This document shows, one piece after another, positions 5,586 through 13,928 of a stretch of DNA of 13,949 nucleotides. Position 1 is the first letter of the stretch; every line of letters begins with the position of its first letter. The DNA lies in the NCBI GenBank assembly GCA_964557375.1, contig CAZKZZ010000101.1:1-13949 (forward strand). Reading direction: 5' to 3'. The position numbers and the translations under genes were made by a program. This DNA comes from CAZKZZ01 sp964557375 (GTDB taxonomy: Bacteria; Spirochaetota; Spirochaetia; SPDA01; CAZJBZ01). The notes beneath the pieces were generated by a model that did not search any database, was not told where the DNA came from, and worked only from the letters and a program-made list of their open reading frames with translations.

Positions 5586-8108
5586 ATGACACCAGAAGAG
5601 CTCAATACAAAGAGCAGAGTGGACAGTGATATTGCCAAGTTCAAGACTATCATTGATCAAGCCGACTACGGAACAGCTGTTGTCGATTTGGAAGGTACCG
5701 TGCTCTATGTAAACGAAGCGTTTGCGGTGATGCATGGATATACGCCTGAAGAGGTAACCGGAAAACATCTTTCCATATTTCATATCCCGGAGCAGCAGCC
5801 TGAAGTGGATGGTTTAAGGGAGGAGCTGGCACGAAAAGGCCGAATGTCTACGGTAGAGGTGTGGCATGCGAGAAGGGACGGCAGTCCGTTTCCAACTCTT
5901 ATGACCGGTGTGGTAATAAAGAACAAGGAAGGCCGGCCCGCTTACATTGCCGCCACCGCAATCGATGTAACTGATTTCAAACTGATGCAGAACGCACTTG
6001 CAGAGAGTAAAAACCGGTACGGCAATCTGTTAGATTCCTTAGATGTGGGCATTGTAGTCCATGATAAAACCGGTACCATCGTATCCATCAATGCGGCAGC
6101 AGAAAATGTCTTCGGAATGGGTGTAGATCAGCTCCGCAGGGAAGGAGGGGATTACTGGCGGGGGAAACTGGTTTGGGAAAACGGCAAGCCGATGGATATA
6201 ACGGAGTTCCCCGTTCTGCGAGTGATCAATACCGGTAAAAAGGTAAAGGATGCCGTTATCGGTTTTCTGCCGAATAACGAAGAAGAGATCCGGTGGTTTT
6301 TGATACATGCTCTGCCCCATTTTTCGAAACAGGGAACGCTTTCCGAAGTCATTACGGTTTTTAACGATATTACTTCTGTCAAACGGACCCAGCAGGCATT
6401 GACAGCAGAAAAAGAGTTTAATCACACTCTTGCCGAGATAAGCGGTATCATTATCTCTCCCGAACTTTCAATCCCCTCTATCGCGGAAAAGGTCCAGGAG
6501 GCCGCCCTTTCTCTTACCGGGAGCCAATACGGAATCGTGGCCAGTATAGACCCGGATAACGGGGCGATGATCGCCCATACCATCAGTGAACTCATGAGCG
6601 GGCAATGCAGGGTGGGGAAAAAAGATATCTGTTTCCAAAAACAGGCCGACGGCTATCCCTCTTTGTGGGGCCACGCTTTGAACACCCGAAAGGGCTTTTA
6701 TACCAACAATCCGTCCGACCATCCTTCCTCACGAGGACTGCCCAAGGGGCATGTCCCTTTAAACACGTTCCTTGCCGTACCTGCAATATTCAAAGACAGG
6801 CTGTTAGGGCAGATTGTCCTGGCCAATAAACCGGGCGGATTTTCGAGCTACGACTTGGAAATCATCCAGCGGCTGGCAAACACCTACGCGGTGGCCCTGT
6901 ACAGGCACTGGAGCGAACAGGAACTGCTGGCCGCAAAGGAAAAGGCGGAAGAGGCGGACAAGCTCAAATCGATATTTCTAGCCAGTATGTCTCATGAGAT
7001 ACGGACCCCCCTCAATGCGATTATCGGGTTTCTCGATATTCTCTTAGGGGACGAATCATTTAAAGGAGAACAGAAAGAGTATCTGCAGGAGGCAAAAGAG
7101 AGCGGAAAACTGCTTCTTCAATTGTTAGGTGATGTTCTCGATTTCTCGAAAATAGAAGCGGACCAGATGGAGTTGGAAAAAACATCTTTCCTTTTAGAAG
7201 ATGTCCTTATCAGGGTCCATTCAATGGCCCGGATGCTCATCTCCCACAAAAACAGCCCCATCGAGTTAATAAGAAAAGACCGAAACGAAATACCCGGAGT
7301 TCGGCTGGTCGGCGACCCGTACAGGGTCGAGCAGGTGCTGATCAACCTCTTCAGTAATGCGGTAAAGTTTACCGAAGAAGGGTCGGTAACCTACGGGATC
7401 TCCATAATTGAGGGTGAAAACCAGGTAGAAATCTATGTCCGCGATACGGGAATCGGTATCCCTAAAGAGAAGCAGGAAATCATCTTTGAGCCGTTCCGGC
7501 AGGCGGAGATGAAAACGACGCGCAAGTTCGGCGGAACGGGGCTCGGGCTTGCCATTTCGAAGCGGCTCGTAGAAATGATGGATGGAAAACTCACATTTAC
7601 ATCAGAACCGGGAACAGGGTCTACGTTCTCTATAACCCTCCCGCTCGATTCCCGACAGGGGGGAGAAAAGCAAAAACCCAACGAAATAGATCAAAAGGGA
7701 GCACCTCAAACACCGGACCGGAAACCGGAGCGGGGGCAGAAGAGAATTCTCGTTGTAGAAGACAACAAAATAAACCGTAAGGTGATACGTGCGCTGCTTG
7801 GGAAACTCGGTTACGAGGCGATTACCGAAGAGGACGGCCGGGAGGCGCTAACCCTGCTCGAGCAGGACGACACGATTGATCTTATTTTTATGGACATGTA
7901 TATGCCCGGGATCGACGGTATTGAAACGACGAAACGGGTGCGTGAACTCGAAAAACGAGAAGGGAGAGATCGGGTCCCCATCATTGCTCTTACCGCAGCC
8001 GGTACGAACGAAGAAAAACGGGACATGCTAGCAGCAGGATGTGACCAGTTTCTTCCCAAACCGATAGAAAAAGAGACCCTTGCCTCCCTGCTCGACAAAT
8101 TTTTTTGA
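5586..8108 (+). CDS. Soluble hybrid histidine kinase, PAS-PAS-GAF-HisKA-HATPase-REC
   Basis: This 840-residue sensor kinase has no membrane segments and so should sense a cytoplasmic signal. Domains in order are PAS1 (about 19-132), PAS2 (about 141-265), GAF (about 280-445), HisKA with phospho-acceptor His470 (SMSHEIRTP), HATPase (about 575-690) and REC (about 719-840). The HATPase has N box NLFSNAVKF, G1 DTGIGIP, F box FEPFRQAE and G2 GGTGLGLAI. The REC domain has acidic pocket VVEDN, phospho-acceptor Asp770 (FMDMYMPG) and the late Lys in FLPKP. All catalytic residues are present. There is no DNA-binding output, so phosphate must pass to a partner outside the window. The ATG lies 18 bases after the permease stop, which suggests co-transcription with the metal transporter. 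AGAGG (5568-5572) is a rather distant ribosome site. The ligand is unknown. Confidence 0.9.
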   Translation: MTPEELNTKSRVDSDIAKFKTIIDQADYGTAVVDLEGTVLYVNEAFAVMHGYTPEEVTGKHLSIFHIPEQQPEVDGLREELARKGRMSTVEVWHARRDGSPFPTLMTGVVIKNKEGRPAYIAATAIDVTDFKLMQNALAESKNRYGNLLDSLDVGIVVHDKTGTIVSINAAAENVFGMGVDQLRREGGDYWRGKLVWENGKPMDITEFPVLRVINTGKKVKDAVIGFLPNNEEEIRWFLIHALPHFSKQGTLSEVITVFNDITSVKRTQQALTAEKEFNHTLAEISGIIISPELSIPSIAEKVQEAALSLTGSQYGIVASIDPDNGAMIAHTISELMSGQCRVGKKDICFQKQADGYPSLWGHALNTRKGFYTNNPSDHPSSRGLPKGHVPLNTFLAVPAIFKDRLLGQIVLANKPGGFSSYDLEIIQRLANTYAVALYRHWSEQELLAAKEKAEEADKLKSIFLASMSHEIRTPLNAIIGFLDILLGDESFKGEQKEYLQEAKESGKLLLQLLGDVLDFSKIEADQMELEKTSFLLEDVLIRVHSMARMLISHKNSPIELIRKDRNEIPGVRLVGDPYRVEQVLINLFSNAVKFTEEGSVTYGISIIEGENQVEIYVRDTGIGIPKEKQEIIFEPFRQAEMKTTRKFGGTGLGLAISKRLVEMMDGKLTFTSEPGTGSTFSITLPLDSRQGGEKQKPNEIDQKGAPQTPDRKPERGQKRILVVEDNKINRKVIRALLGKLGYEAITEEDGREALTLLEQDDTIDLIFMDMYMPGIDGIETTKRVRELEKREGRDRVPIIALTAAGTNEEKRDMLAAGCDQFLPKPIEKETLASLLDKFF

Positions 8109-9530
8109 TCAGCCGGTAAGGCGATGCGCCGTGCGGACGATCAGCTCCCACGCTTCATCAACGTGACGCTTCTCCACGTAGGTCTGTCCGATTACGAACC
8201 GTATGGTATACCTTCCGCGTAACGTGGTGTGGGTGAAATACGCTTCTCCGGTATCATTTATCGTTTCTAACAATTCTTCATTTATACGGTTGAGCGCTTC
8301 CTCGTCTTGCACGCCAGTAGGCTTGTAGCGGAAACAGATCGTGTTCAGCGGCACGGGGGCGAGCCTTTCGAAGTCGGGTGCTTCATCGATTTTCCCGGCG
8401 ATCTCATTAGCGAGGTTTATATGATTCTCGACGGTGTTACGAATCCCTTCTACACCGTAGGTCCGGATGACGAACCAGAGCTTGAGAGCACGAAACCGCC
8501 GTCCGAGCTGAACACCCCAATCCCTATAGTTGTTGACTTCGTTTTCCTCTTTTGTTTTTAGATATTCGGGATGAATATCGAAGGTCCTCGTGAGCGCTTG
8601 CGCGTCCCGGACAAAATATGCCGAACAGTCGAAATTGGTAAACATCCACTTGTGCGGGTTGAACACAAAAGTATCTGCGTATTCGACCCCGTCTATCATC
8701 CACCGGTGTTCGGGGATTACCATTGCCGTGCCTGCCAGCGCTGCATCGACATGGAGCCAGATATCGAACTTTTTACAGATTTCTCCGACCGCACGGAGGG
8801 GGTCGACCGCTGTAGAACCGGTAGTTCCGATTGTGGCCACTGCACAGCAGGGGGTAAACCCCGCCTGTTTGTCTTTTTTTATCGCAGCTTCCAATTTCTC
8901 CGGAATCATGGCGAATTGGTCATCTGCTTCAATTTTTCGAATTCGTTCTTTGCCGAACCCGGCTATTTTTGCTCCCTTTTCAATCGAAGAATGGGTCTCT
9001 TCTGAGCAGTAGAGAACCAGATTGTGGTCCGGTGTAAATCCTTTTTCGTTTATTTCATAGTCTGACCATTTTTCACGGGCAGTAAGCAGTGAGGCGAGGG
9101 TCGCTGAGGAGGCTGAATCCTGAATGACCCCGCTGTAGCCTTCGGGCAGTCCAATCATGTCCCGAAGCCAGTCCATTACCCGCTCTTCCAATTCCGCGGC
9201 CGCGGGAGAGGTCTGCCAGATCATGCATTGGGCACCCAATGCCGCTGTCAGCATCTCCCCGAGTACGGACGGATAGCTGGAGTTTGCCGGAAAATAGGCA
9301 AAGAACTTCGGGTGCTGCCAGTGGGTAATTCCGGGCAGGATGATTTTCTGAAAATCCTCGAAAATATCTGCAAAATTCTCTCCTTCTTTTGGAGCAGCAG
9401 CAGGCAGTTTATTGATAATATCCTTAGGTTTTACCTGGGATTTGACCGGATATGACTCTATCGATTCGAAAAAATCGGCCATCCAATCGACCAGGTCGTG
9501 ACCATATTTTCTGAAATCCCGTACATCCAT
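8109..9530 (-). CDS. PLP-dependent aromatic-L-amino-acid decarboxylase family protein
   Basis: This 473-residue group II decarboxylase probably converts an aromatic amino acid (Phe, Tyr, Trp or a hydroxylated form) to the corresponding amine and CO2. The pyridoxal-phosphate lysine is Lys294 in FNPHKWMF. His180 (SEETHSS) should stack on the cofactor ring. Asp262 (HVDAALAG) should bind the ring nitrogen. Substrate-side motifs FFAYFPANSSYPS and WQTSPAAAELE are typical of DOPA/tryptophan decarboxylases. Tyr323 in HPEYLKTK corresponds to the catalytic-loop tyrosine that favours decarboxylation over aldehyde synthesis. Length is normal for the family. ATG at 9530 has AAAAAGGA (9547-9540) upstream at 9 bases. 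The stop codon directly abuts the kinase stop on the other strand. No amino-acid or amine transporter gene is adjacent, so the role (amine production, acid resistance or other) is open. Confidence 0.9.
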   Translation of the reverse strand: MDVRDFRKYGHDLVDWMADFFESIESYPVKSQVKPKDIINKLPAAAPKEGENFADIFEDFQKIILPGITHWQHPKFFAYFPANSSYPSVLGEMLTAALGAQCMIWQTSPAAAELEERVMDWLRDMIGLPEGYSGVIQDSASSATLASLLTAREKWSDYEINEKGFTPDHNLVLYCSEETHSSIEKGAKIAGFGKERIRKIEADDQFAMIPEKLEAAIKKDKQAGFTPCCAVATIGTTGSTAVDPLRAVGEICKKFDIWLHVDAALAGTAMVIPEHRWMIDGVEYADTFVFNPHKWMFTNFDCSAYFVRDAQALTRTFDIHPEYLKTKEENEVNNYRDWGVQLGRRFRALKLWFVIRTYGVEGIRNTVENHINLANEIAGKIDEAPDFERLAPVPLNTICFRYKPTGVQDEEALNRINEELLETINDTGEAYFTHTTLRGRYTIRFVIGQTYVEKRHVDEAWELIVRTAHRLTG

Positions 9531-9584
9531 AGTGAGTAATCCTTTTTAGGGTGTGATTCCATAGTTGATTTTTTTTCTTTCTTT

Positions 9585-9612
9585 ACTATACCATATTATT
9601 GCAGGATGACAA
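9585..9612 (-). promoter_or_regulatory. Candidate sigma-70 promoter of the decarboxylase gene
   Basis: On the - strand, TTGTCA (9612-9607) and TATAGT (9590-9585) are separated by 16 bases. Transcription would start near 9578 and give a leader of about 48 bases before the ATG at 9530. A pyrimidine-rich + strand stretch (9564-9584) lies in this leader and makes it purine-rich in the RNA. Confidence 0.45.
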
Positions 9613-9636
9613 ACAGAGGTATTTATAGTATACTAT
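9599..9636 (+). promoter_or_regulatory. Candidate promoter and perfect palindrome upstream of the fused activase gene
   Basis: TTGCAG (9599-9604) with TTTATA (9622-9627, 17-base spacing) or TATAGT (9624-9629, 19-base spacing) is the best rightward promoter I can see. It is only moderate. ATAGTATACTAT (9625-9636) is a perfect 12-base palindrome over the -10 area and could be an operator. It could also be simple AT-rich promoter sequence. The untranslated leader would be about 55 bases. Confidence 0.35.
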
Positions 9637-9689
9637 TTTTATTATATATGACTTTTATTAAATAGAACCTTCACGGTAAAGGATGAGTT

Positions 9690-12600
9690 ATGCCCACGTT
9701 TTTAGGTTTAGATATAGGTTCAATATCGATAAATGGTGTAGTGCTGAGCGAACAGGGAGAGGTGGTAGAGAACCATTACCGTTACTGCCACGGCAGGCCG
9801 TTTGTTAGGCTCCACGAATTACTTCAGGAATTGCTAACCCGGTACCGTCCGGAAGATCTAACGGTTGTCGGCATTACCGGGACCGGAGGGGAACTCGCTG
9901 CCCGGCTTATCGGAGGCACGTTCGTAAACGAGATCGTGGCCCAGTCTACCGCGGTCCAGCGGCTCTACCCGGAAGCAAACACGGTCATAGAGATGGGGGG
10001 CGAGGATTCCAAGCTTCTGTTCATGGAGTCGAACGGTCATGTGGACAAAACCGAACTGAGTGATTTCGAGATGAACAGTATGTGTGCTGCCGGTACCGGG
10101 TCTTTTCTCGACCAGCAGGCAAAACGGATCGGAGTTTCCATAGAAGAAGAGTTCGGCAAACTTGCCATGCAGTCCGAAGACCCGCCCCGTATCGCCGGAC
10201 GGTGTAGTGTGTTTGCAAAGAGTGATATGATCCATCTGCAGCAGATTGCAACTCCGGTACACGATATCGTAGCCGGGCTCTGCTTTGCAGTAGCCCGGAA
10301 CTTCAAGAGCACTCTGGGTAAAGGCAAACAGTTTAAGAAGCCGGTCATTTTTCAAGGCGGTGTGGCCGCAAACCAGGGAGTTGTCCGTGCGTTTCATGAA
10401 ATTCTCGACCTCAAAGAAGGCGAACTCATCATCCCTCAATACCACGCCTCGATGGGTGCTATCGGAGCGGTGTATCATGTGCTCGATCATACCGACCATG
10501 GGGACGTCAGGTTTACCGGACTGGACAAACTGGAAGAGTACCTCGAAAGCGATAAGGCAACCGGTCCGGTCATGGAGCCGCTCCGGGAATCTGCAGCGGA
10601 ATATCACAAGGAAGTCGTATTCAACCGGGTGCCCGGAGAAAAACTGCAGGTATATCTCGGTATCGATGTCGGCTCGCTCAGTACAAACATCGTTCTGATC
10701 GACGAAGAGAATAATGTCGTTGCCCGCCGGTATCTTCCCACGGCGAGTAAACCGATCGAGGCAATCCGCCGGGGACTAACTGAGATCGAAGAAGAGGTCG
10801 GTGATGATGTAATCGTACGTGCCGTGGGGACAACCGGGTCGGGACGATATCTTACAGGAGATTTTGTAGGCGCCGATACAATCCAGAATGAAATTACGGC
10901 ACAGGCGGTGGCCGCCATTACCCACGATCCAACCGTGGATACCATTTTTGAAATTGGCGGCCAGGATTCGAAGTACGTCTCCATTCAGGACGGTGTGGTC
11001 GTGGACTTTGAGATGAACAAGGTGTGTGCTGCAGGGACCGGATCGTTCTTGGAAGAACAGGCCGAAAAACTGGACATCAATATCGTAGAAGAGTTCGGGG
11101 ACCTTGCCTTGAAGGCACCGTACCCGGCCAAACTCGGTGACCGGTGTACCGTTTTTATGGAATCGGACCTCAACTCCTATCAGCAGAAGGGTGTAAATAC
11201 TGAAAACCTCGTGGGCGGGCTTGCATACTCGATCGTTCAGAACTACATACAAAAACTGGTCGGTGAGAAGAAAATCGGTAATAAGATTTTTTTCCAGGGC
11301 GGTGTTACCAACAACAAGGCTGTTGTTGCCGCGTTCGAAAAGATCACCGGTAAACCGATAACAGTCCCTCCCCATTTCGACGTTACCGGAGCGATCGGTG
11401 CGGCCATTCTGGCAAAACAGAGTCTGAGAAACGGAACAAAGACCCGTTTCAAGGGATTCGACATCAGCAAAATTCCGTATTCGGTGGACAAATTTACCTG
11501 TAAGGGATGCGCCAACCAGTGTGAAATACGCAGGGTGCGTATCGAGGGGGAGAAAAAGCCGCTCTACTACGGCGGAAGATGTGAAAAATATGAGGTAGAG
11601 GAGAGAAAAGGAAAAGGGAAGGACATTCCCAACTATTTCGATGAACGGCTCTCCATGTTGATGGGAGATTATACACCGCCCGGGCCTTCGACTGAGTCGA
11701 AGCGGATCGGTATTCCCCGCGGTTTGATGATTTTTTATCAGCAGTTTCCCTTCTGGCGGACATTTTTCGAGACTCTCGGTATAGAAGTGGTACTCTCCGA
11801 TTCGACGGACCGGCAGAAAATTACCCAATCCTTGGAGATGGTTACAACGGAAACCTGTTTCCCCGTAACGGTGATGCACGGTCATGTAAAACAGCTCTTA
11901 GAACAGGACGATGTCGATTATGTATTTATTCCGTTTATCATCAACAATAAAGTCACGGACGAGAATCCGACGGTAAATTATAACTGTCCCTGGGTACAGA
12001 CTTACTCCTTTATGATCCAGGCCGCCCTCAAAGACACGGGGCTGGAGAATAAGATACTGAATCCCGCCCTCCACTTCCGGCACAGAGAAAAGGTCCTTTT
12101 GGATGATCTCGACGCCGTTATGAAAGAGACGTTCGGTATTCCGCGCAAGCGGACGGAAGCAGCTCTCGAGGCCGCCAATGAGGCCCAGAGAACGTTCGAA
12201 GAAAAGGTTGAAAAGCGGGGCAGTGAGATCCTTGCCGAACTGCCCGAGGACAAACAGGTGGCAGTAATCCTTGGAAGACCATACAACACGGGTGATCCGG
12301 AACTGAACCTAAACCTGGTCCATAAGATGATGAACCTGGATGTGGTGCCCATTCCCGTCGATTTTCTTCCCTTGAGCAGGGAAAATATTTTCGGAGAGTA
12401 CCCCCTGATGTACTGGCCGAACGGAAGAAAGATCCTCGAAGCGTGCAGGATAATCGCCCGTGACGACCGGCTGAATGCAGTACACATGGGCAACTTCCGC
12501 TGCGGGCCCGATTCGTTTATTGCCCATTACGTGCGGGAGGAGATGCGGGGTAAACCGTATCTGCAGCTCGAAATCGACGAGCACAGTGCCGATGCGGGTA

Positions 12601-13928
12601 TGATAACCAGGCTCGAGGCGTTTCTCGACAGCCTGCGGGGATATCAGCGGGTAGGGGGAAAACTGAGTTCTCCGCGTCCGCCTAAAGGTATGACCCCGTC
12701 CGGGAAAACCGGCAAGGTGCTCTATTTTCCATACATGCGGGACAACGGGGAAGCCTTAGCTGCAGCATCGAGAAGCTGCGGGGTAGAAGCACGGGTCCTC
12801 CCCATGCAGGATGAAAAGGATATCGAGATCGGACGGAAATACACTTCTTCCCGCGAGTGTTTCCCCATGATCTGCACCACAGGCAGTTTTATCAAAAAGA
12901 TTATGGAGCCGGGATTCGACCCGAAACGGAGCGCGTTTTTTATGCCGGACCACAACGGGCCGTGCCGGTTCGGGCAGTACAACCGGTTCCAGCGGATGCT
13001 GTTCGACCGATTGGGGTATGAGGATGTGGAAATCGTCTCTCCGAGTAACGATGATGCCTACGAGGGGCTTTCCGGCGGGCACGGAAACAAGTTCCGTATC
13101 GCCGCCCTTCGGGGAATTGTCGTTGTCGACCTTCTCCGGAAACTGCAGCAGGAGCGGCGGCCTTACGAGAAAAACAAGGGGGATGTGGACCGGCTCTACA
13201 AGGAGGCGCTTGATGCGGTGGTCAAATCTATCGAAGAAGGCGGGCGAAGGACCCACCGGGTGCTTCGCGATTATGCCGTTGCCTTCGATTCGATTCCCTT
13301 AAAGGACGTCCCCCGTAAACCGGTCGTGGCGGTTGTGGGCGAGATTTTCATGCGGGACAATCCGTTCTGCAGCAACAATCTCGTCGAAAAACTGGAGGCA
13401 CTGGGTGCGGAGACGGTCATTGCACCGATGAGAGAGTGGATAACCTACTCGCAATACCGGTATGCCCGGGACAGCAGATGGAAAGGGGAGCTTAAAGGAC
13501 TCCTGAAGGCCAAAATCCAGAATACGGTCCTCCACATGGCTGTCAATAATCTGGACAAGGCGGTGGAAGAGTATGCGGATATGCACCGGGAAGTTCCCCT
13601 CGAAGATATGCTCGACAACTGCTGGCCGTATATCCATCGGGATTATGACGGTGATCCGGCACTCAACCTCGGTACCTGCGCCAGGCTCTATGAGACGGGG
13701 ATTTCCGGAGTGGCGAACATTCTCCCCTTTACCTGCATGCCCGGGACCCTGGTCAGTGCTCTTTCGACATCGTTCCGTAAGGACCACGACAACATCCCCT
13801 GGGTCAATATCGCTTACGACGGTCAGCAGGACACCAATATCGACACCAGACTGCAGGCGTTCATGCACCAGACACGGGAGTACGCGGAGAAACACGGACT
13901 AAACGAGCCGATACTCTCGCGCCGGTAG
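9690..13928 (+). CDS. Fused double acyl-CoA dehydratase activase (BadF/BcrA type) with HgdB-like domains
   Basis: This 1412-residue cytoplasmic protein resembles (R)-2-hydroxyacyl-CoA dehydratase activator fused to its electron-accepting partner. Activase domain 1 (about 1-270) has LGLDIGS, GGEDSK, CAAGTGSF with Cys132, and GRCSVF with Cys172. Domain 2 (about 319-590) has LGIDVGS, GGQDSK, Cys446 and Cys486. The two cysteines are 40 residues apart in each domain, close to the pair that bridges a [4Fe-4S] cluster between subunits in HgdC. A Cys4 element follows: Cys604, 607, 611 and 631. The rest (about 660-1412) is DUF2229/HgdB-like, with isolated cysteines at 723, 766, 938, 1057, 1062, 1092, 1227, 1311, 1330 and 1349 (FTCMPGT), several in conserved-looking settings. 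AAAGGA (9678-9683) precedes the ATG at 6 bases. Expected activity is ATP-driven low-potential electron transfer. Double-cubane cluster proteins are related. The substrate is unknown. Confidence 0.88.
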   Translation: MPTFLGLDIGSISINGVVLSEQGEVVENHYRYCHGRPFVRLHELLQELLTRYRPEDLTVVGITGTGGELAARLIGGTFVNEIVAQSTAVQRLYPEANTVIEMGGEDSKLLFMESNGHVDKTELSDFEMNSMCAAGTGSFLDQQAKRIGVSIEEEFGKLAMQSEDPPRIAGRCSVFAKSDMIHLQQIATPVHDIVAGLCFAVARNFKSTLGKGKQFKKPVIFQGGVAANQGVVRAFHEILDLKEGELIIPQYHASMGAIGAVYHVLDHTDHGDVRFTGLDKLEEYLESDKATGPVMEPLRESAAEYHKEVVFNRVPGEKLQVYLGIDVGSLSTNIVLIDEENNVVARRYLPTASKPIEAIRRGLTEIEEEVGDDVIVRAVGTTGSGRYLTGDFVGADTIQNEITAQAVAAITHDPTVDTIFEIGGQDSKYVSIQDGVVVDFEMNKVCAAGTGSFLEEQAEKLDINIVEEFGDLALKAPYPAKLGDRCTVFMESDLNSYQQKGVNTENLVGGLAYSIVQNYIQKLVGEKKIGNKIFFQGGVTNNKAVVAAFEKITGKPITVPPHFDVTGAIGAAILAKQSLRNGTKTRFKGFDISKIPYSVDKFTCKGCANQCEIRRVRIEGEKKPLYYGGRCEKYEVEERKGKGKDIPNYFDERLSMLMGDYTPPGPSTESKRIGIPRGLMIFYQQFPFWRTFFETLGIEVVLSDSTDRQKITQSLEMVTTETCFPVTVMHGHVKQLLEQDDVDYVFIPFIINNKVTDENPTVNYNCPWVQTYSFMIQAALKDTGLENKILNPALHFRHREKVLLDDLDAVMKETFGIPRKRTEAALEAANEAQRTFEEKVEKRGSEILAELPEDKQVAVILGRPYNTGDPELNLNLVHKMMNLDVVPIPVDFLPLSRENIFGEYPLMYWPNGRKILEACRIIARDDRLNAVHMGNFRCGPDSFIAHYVREEMRGKPYLQLEIDEHSADAGMITRLEAFLDSLRGYQRVGGKLSSPRPPKGMTPSGKTGKVLYFPYMRDNGEALAAASRSCGVEARVLPMQDEKDIEIGRKYTSSRECFPMICTTGSFIKKIMEPGFDPKRSAFFMPDHNGPCRFGQYNRFQRMLFDRLGYEDVEIVSPSNDDAYEGLSGGHGNKFRIAALRGIVVVDLLRKLQQERRPYEKNKGDVDRLYKEALDAVVKSIEEGGRRTHRVLRDYAVAFDSIPLKDVPRKPVVAVVGEIFMRDNPFCSNNLVEKLEALGAETVIAPMREWITYSQYRYARDSRWKGELKGLLKAKIQNTVLHMAVNNLDKAVEEYADMHREVPLEDMLDNCWPYIHRDYDGDPALNLGTCARLYETGISGVANILPFTCMPGTLVSALSTSFRKDHDNIPWVNIAYDGQQDTNIDTRLQAFMHQTREYAEKHGLNEPILSRR

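Noticed and set aside
8090..8125. Intrinsic terminator at the run of T between the kinase and decarboxylase genes
   Set aside because: The T run encodes the last two Phe codons of the kinase and no GC-rich stem precedes it.
9531..9689. Riboswitch or small RNA in the divergent intergenic region
   Set aside because: The 159 bases are AT-rich with promoter-like words only. I could find no stable multi-stem fold.
9858..10607. Open frame of 249 codons on the - strand opposite the first activase domain
   Set aside because: It lies opposite conserved activase motifs and shows no family signature.
10776..11885. Long open frame of 369 codons on the - strand inside the fused activase gene
   Set aside because: It is antisense to a strongly conserved domain region, has no recognisable motif or ribosome site, and its composition is what the complement of this gene gives.
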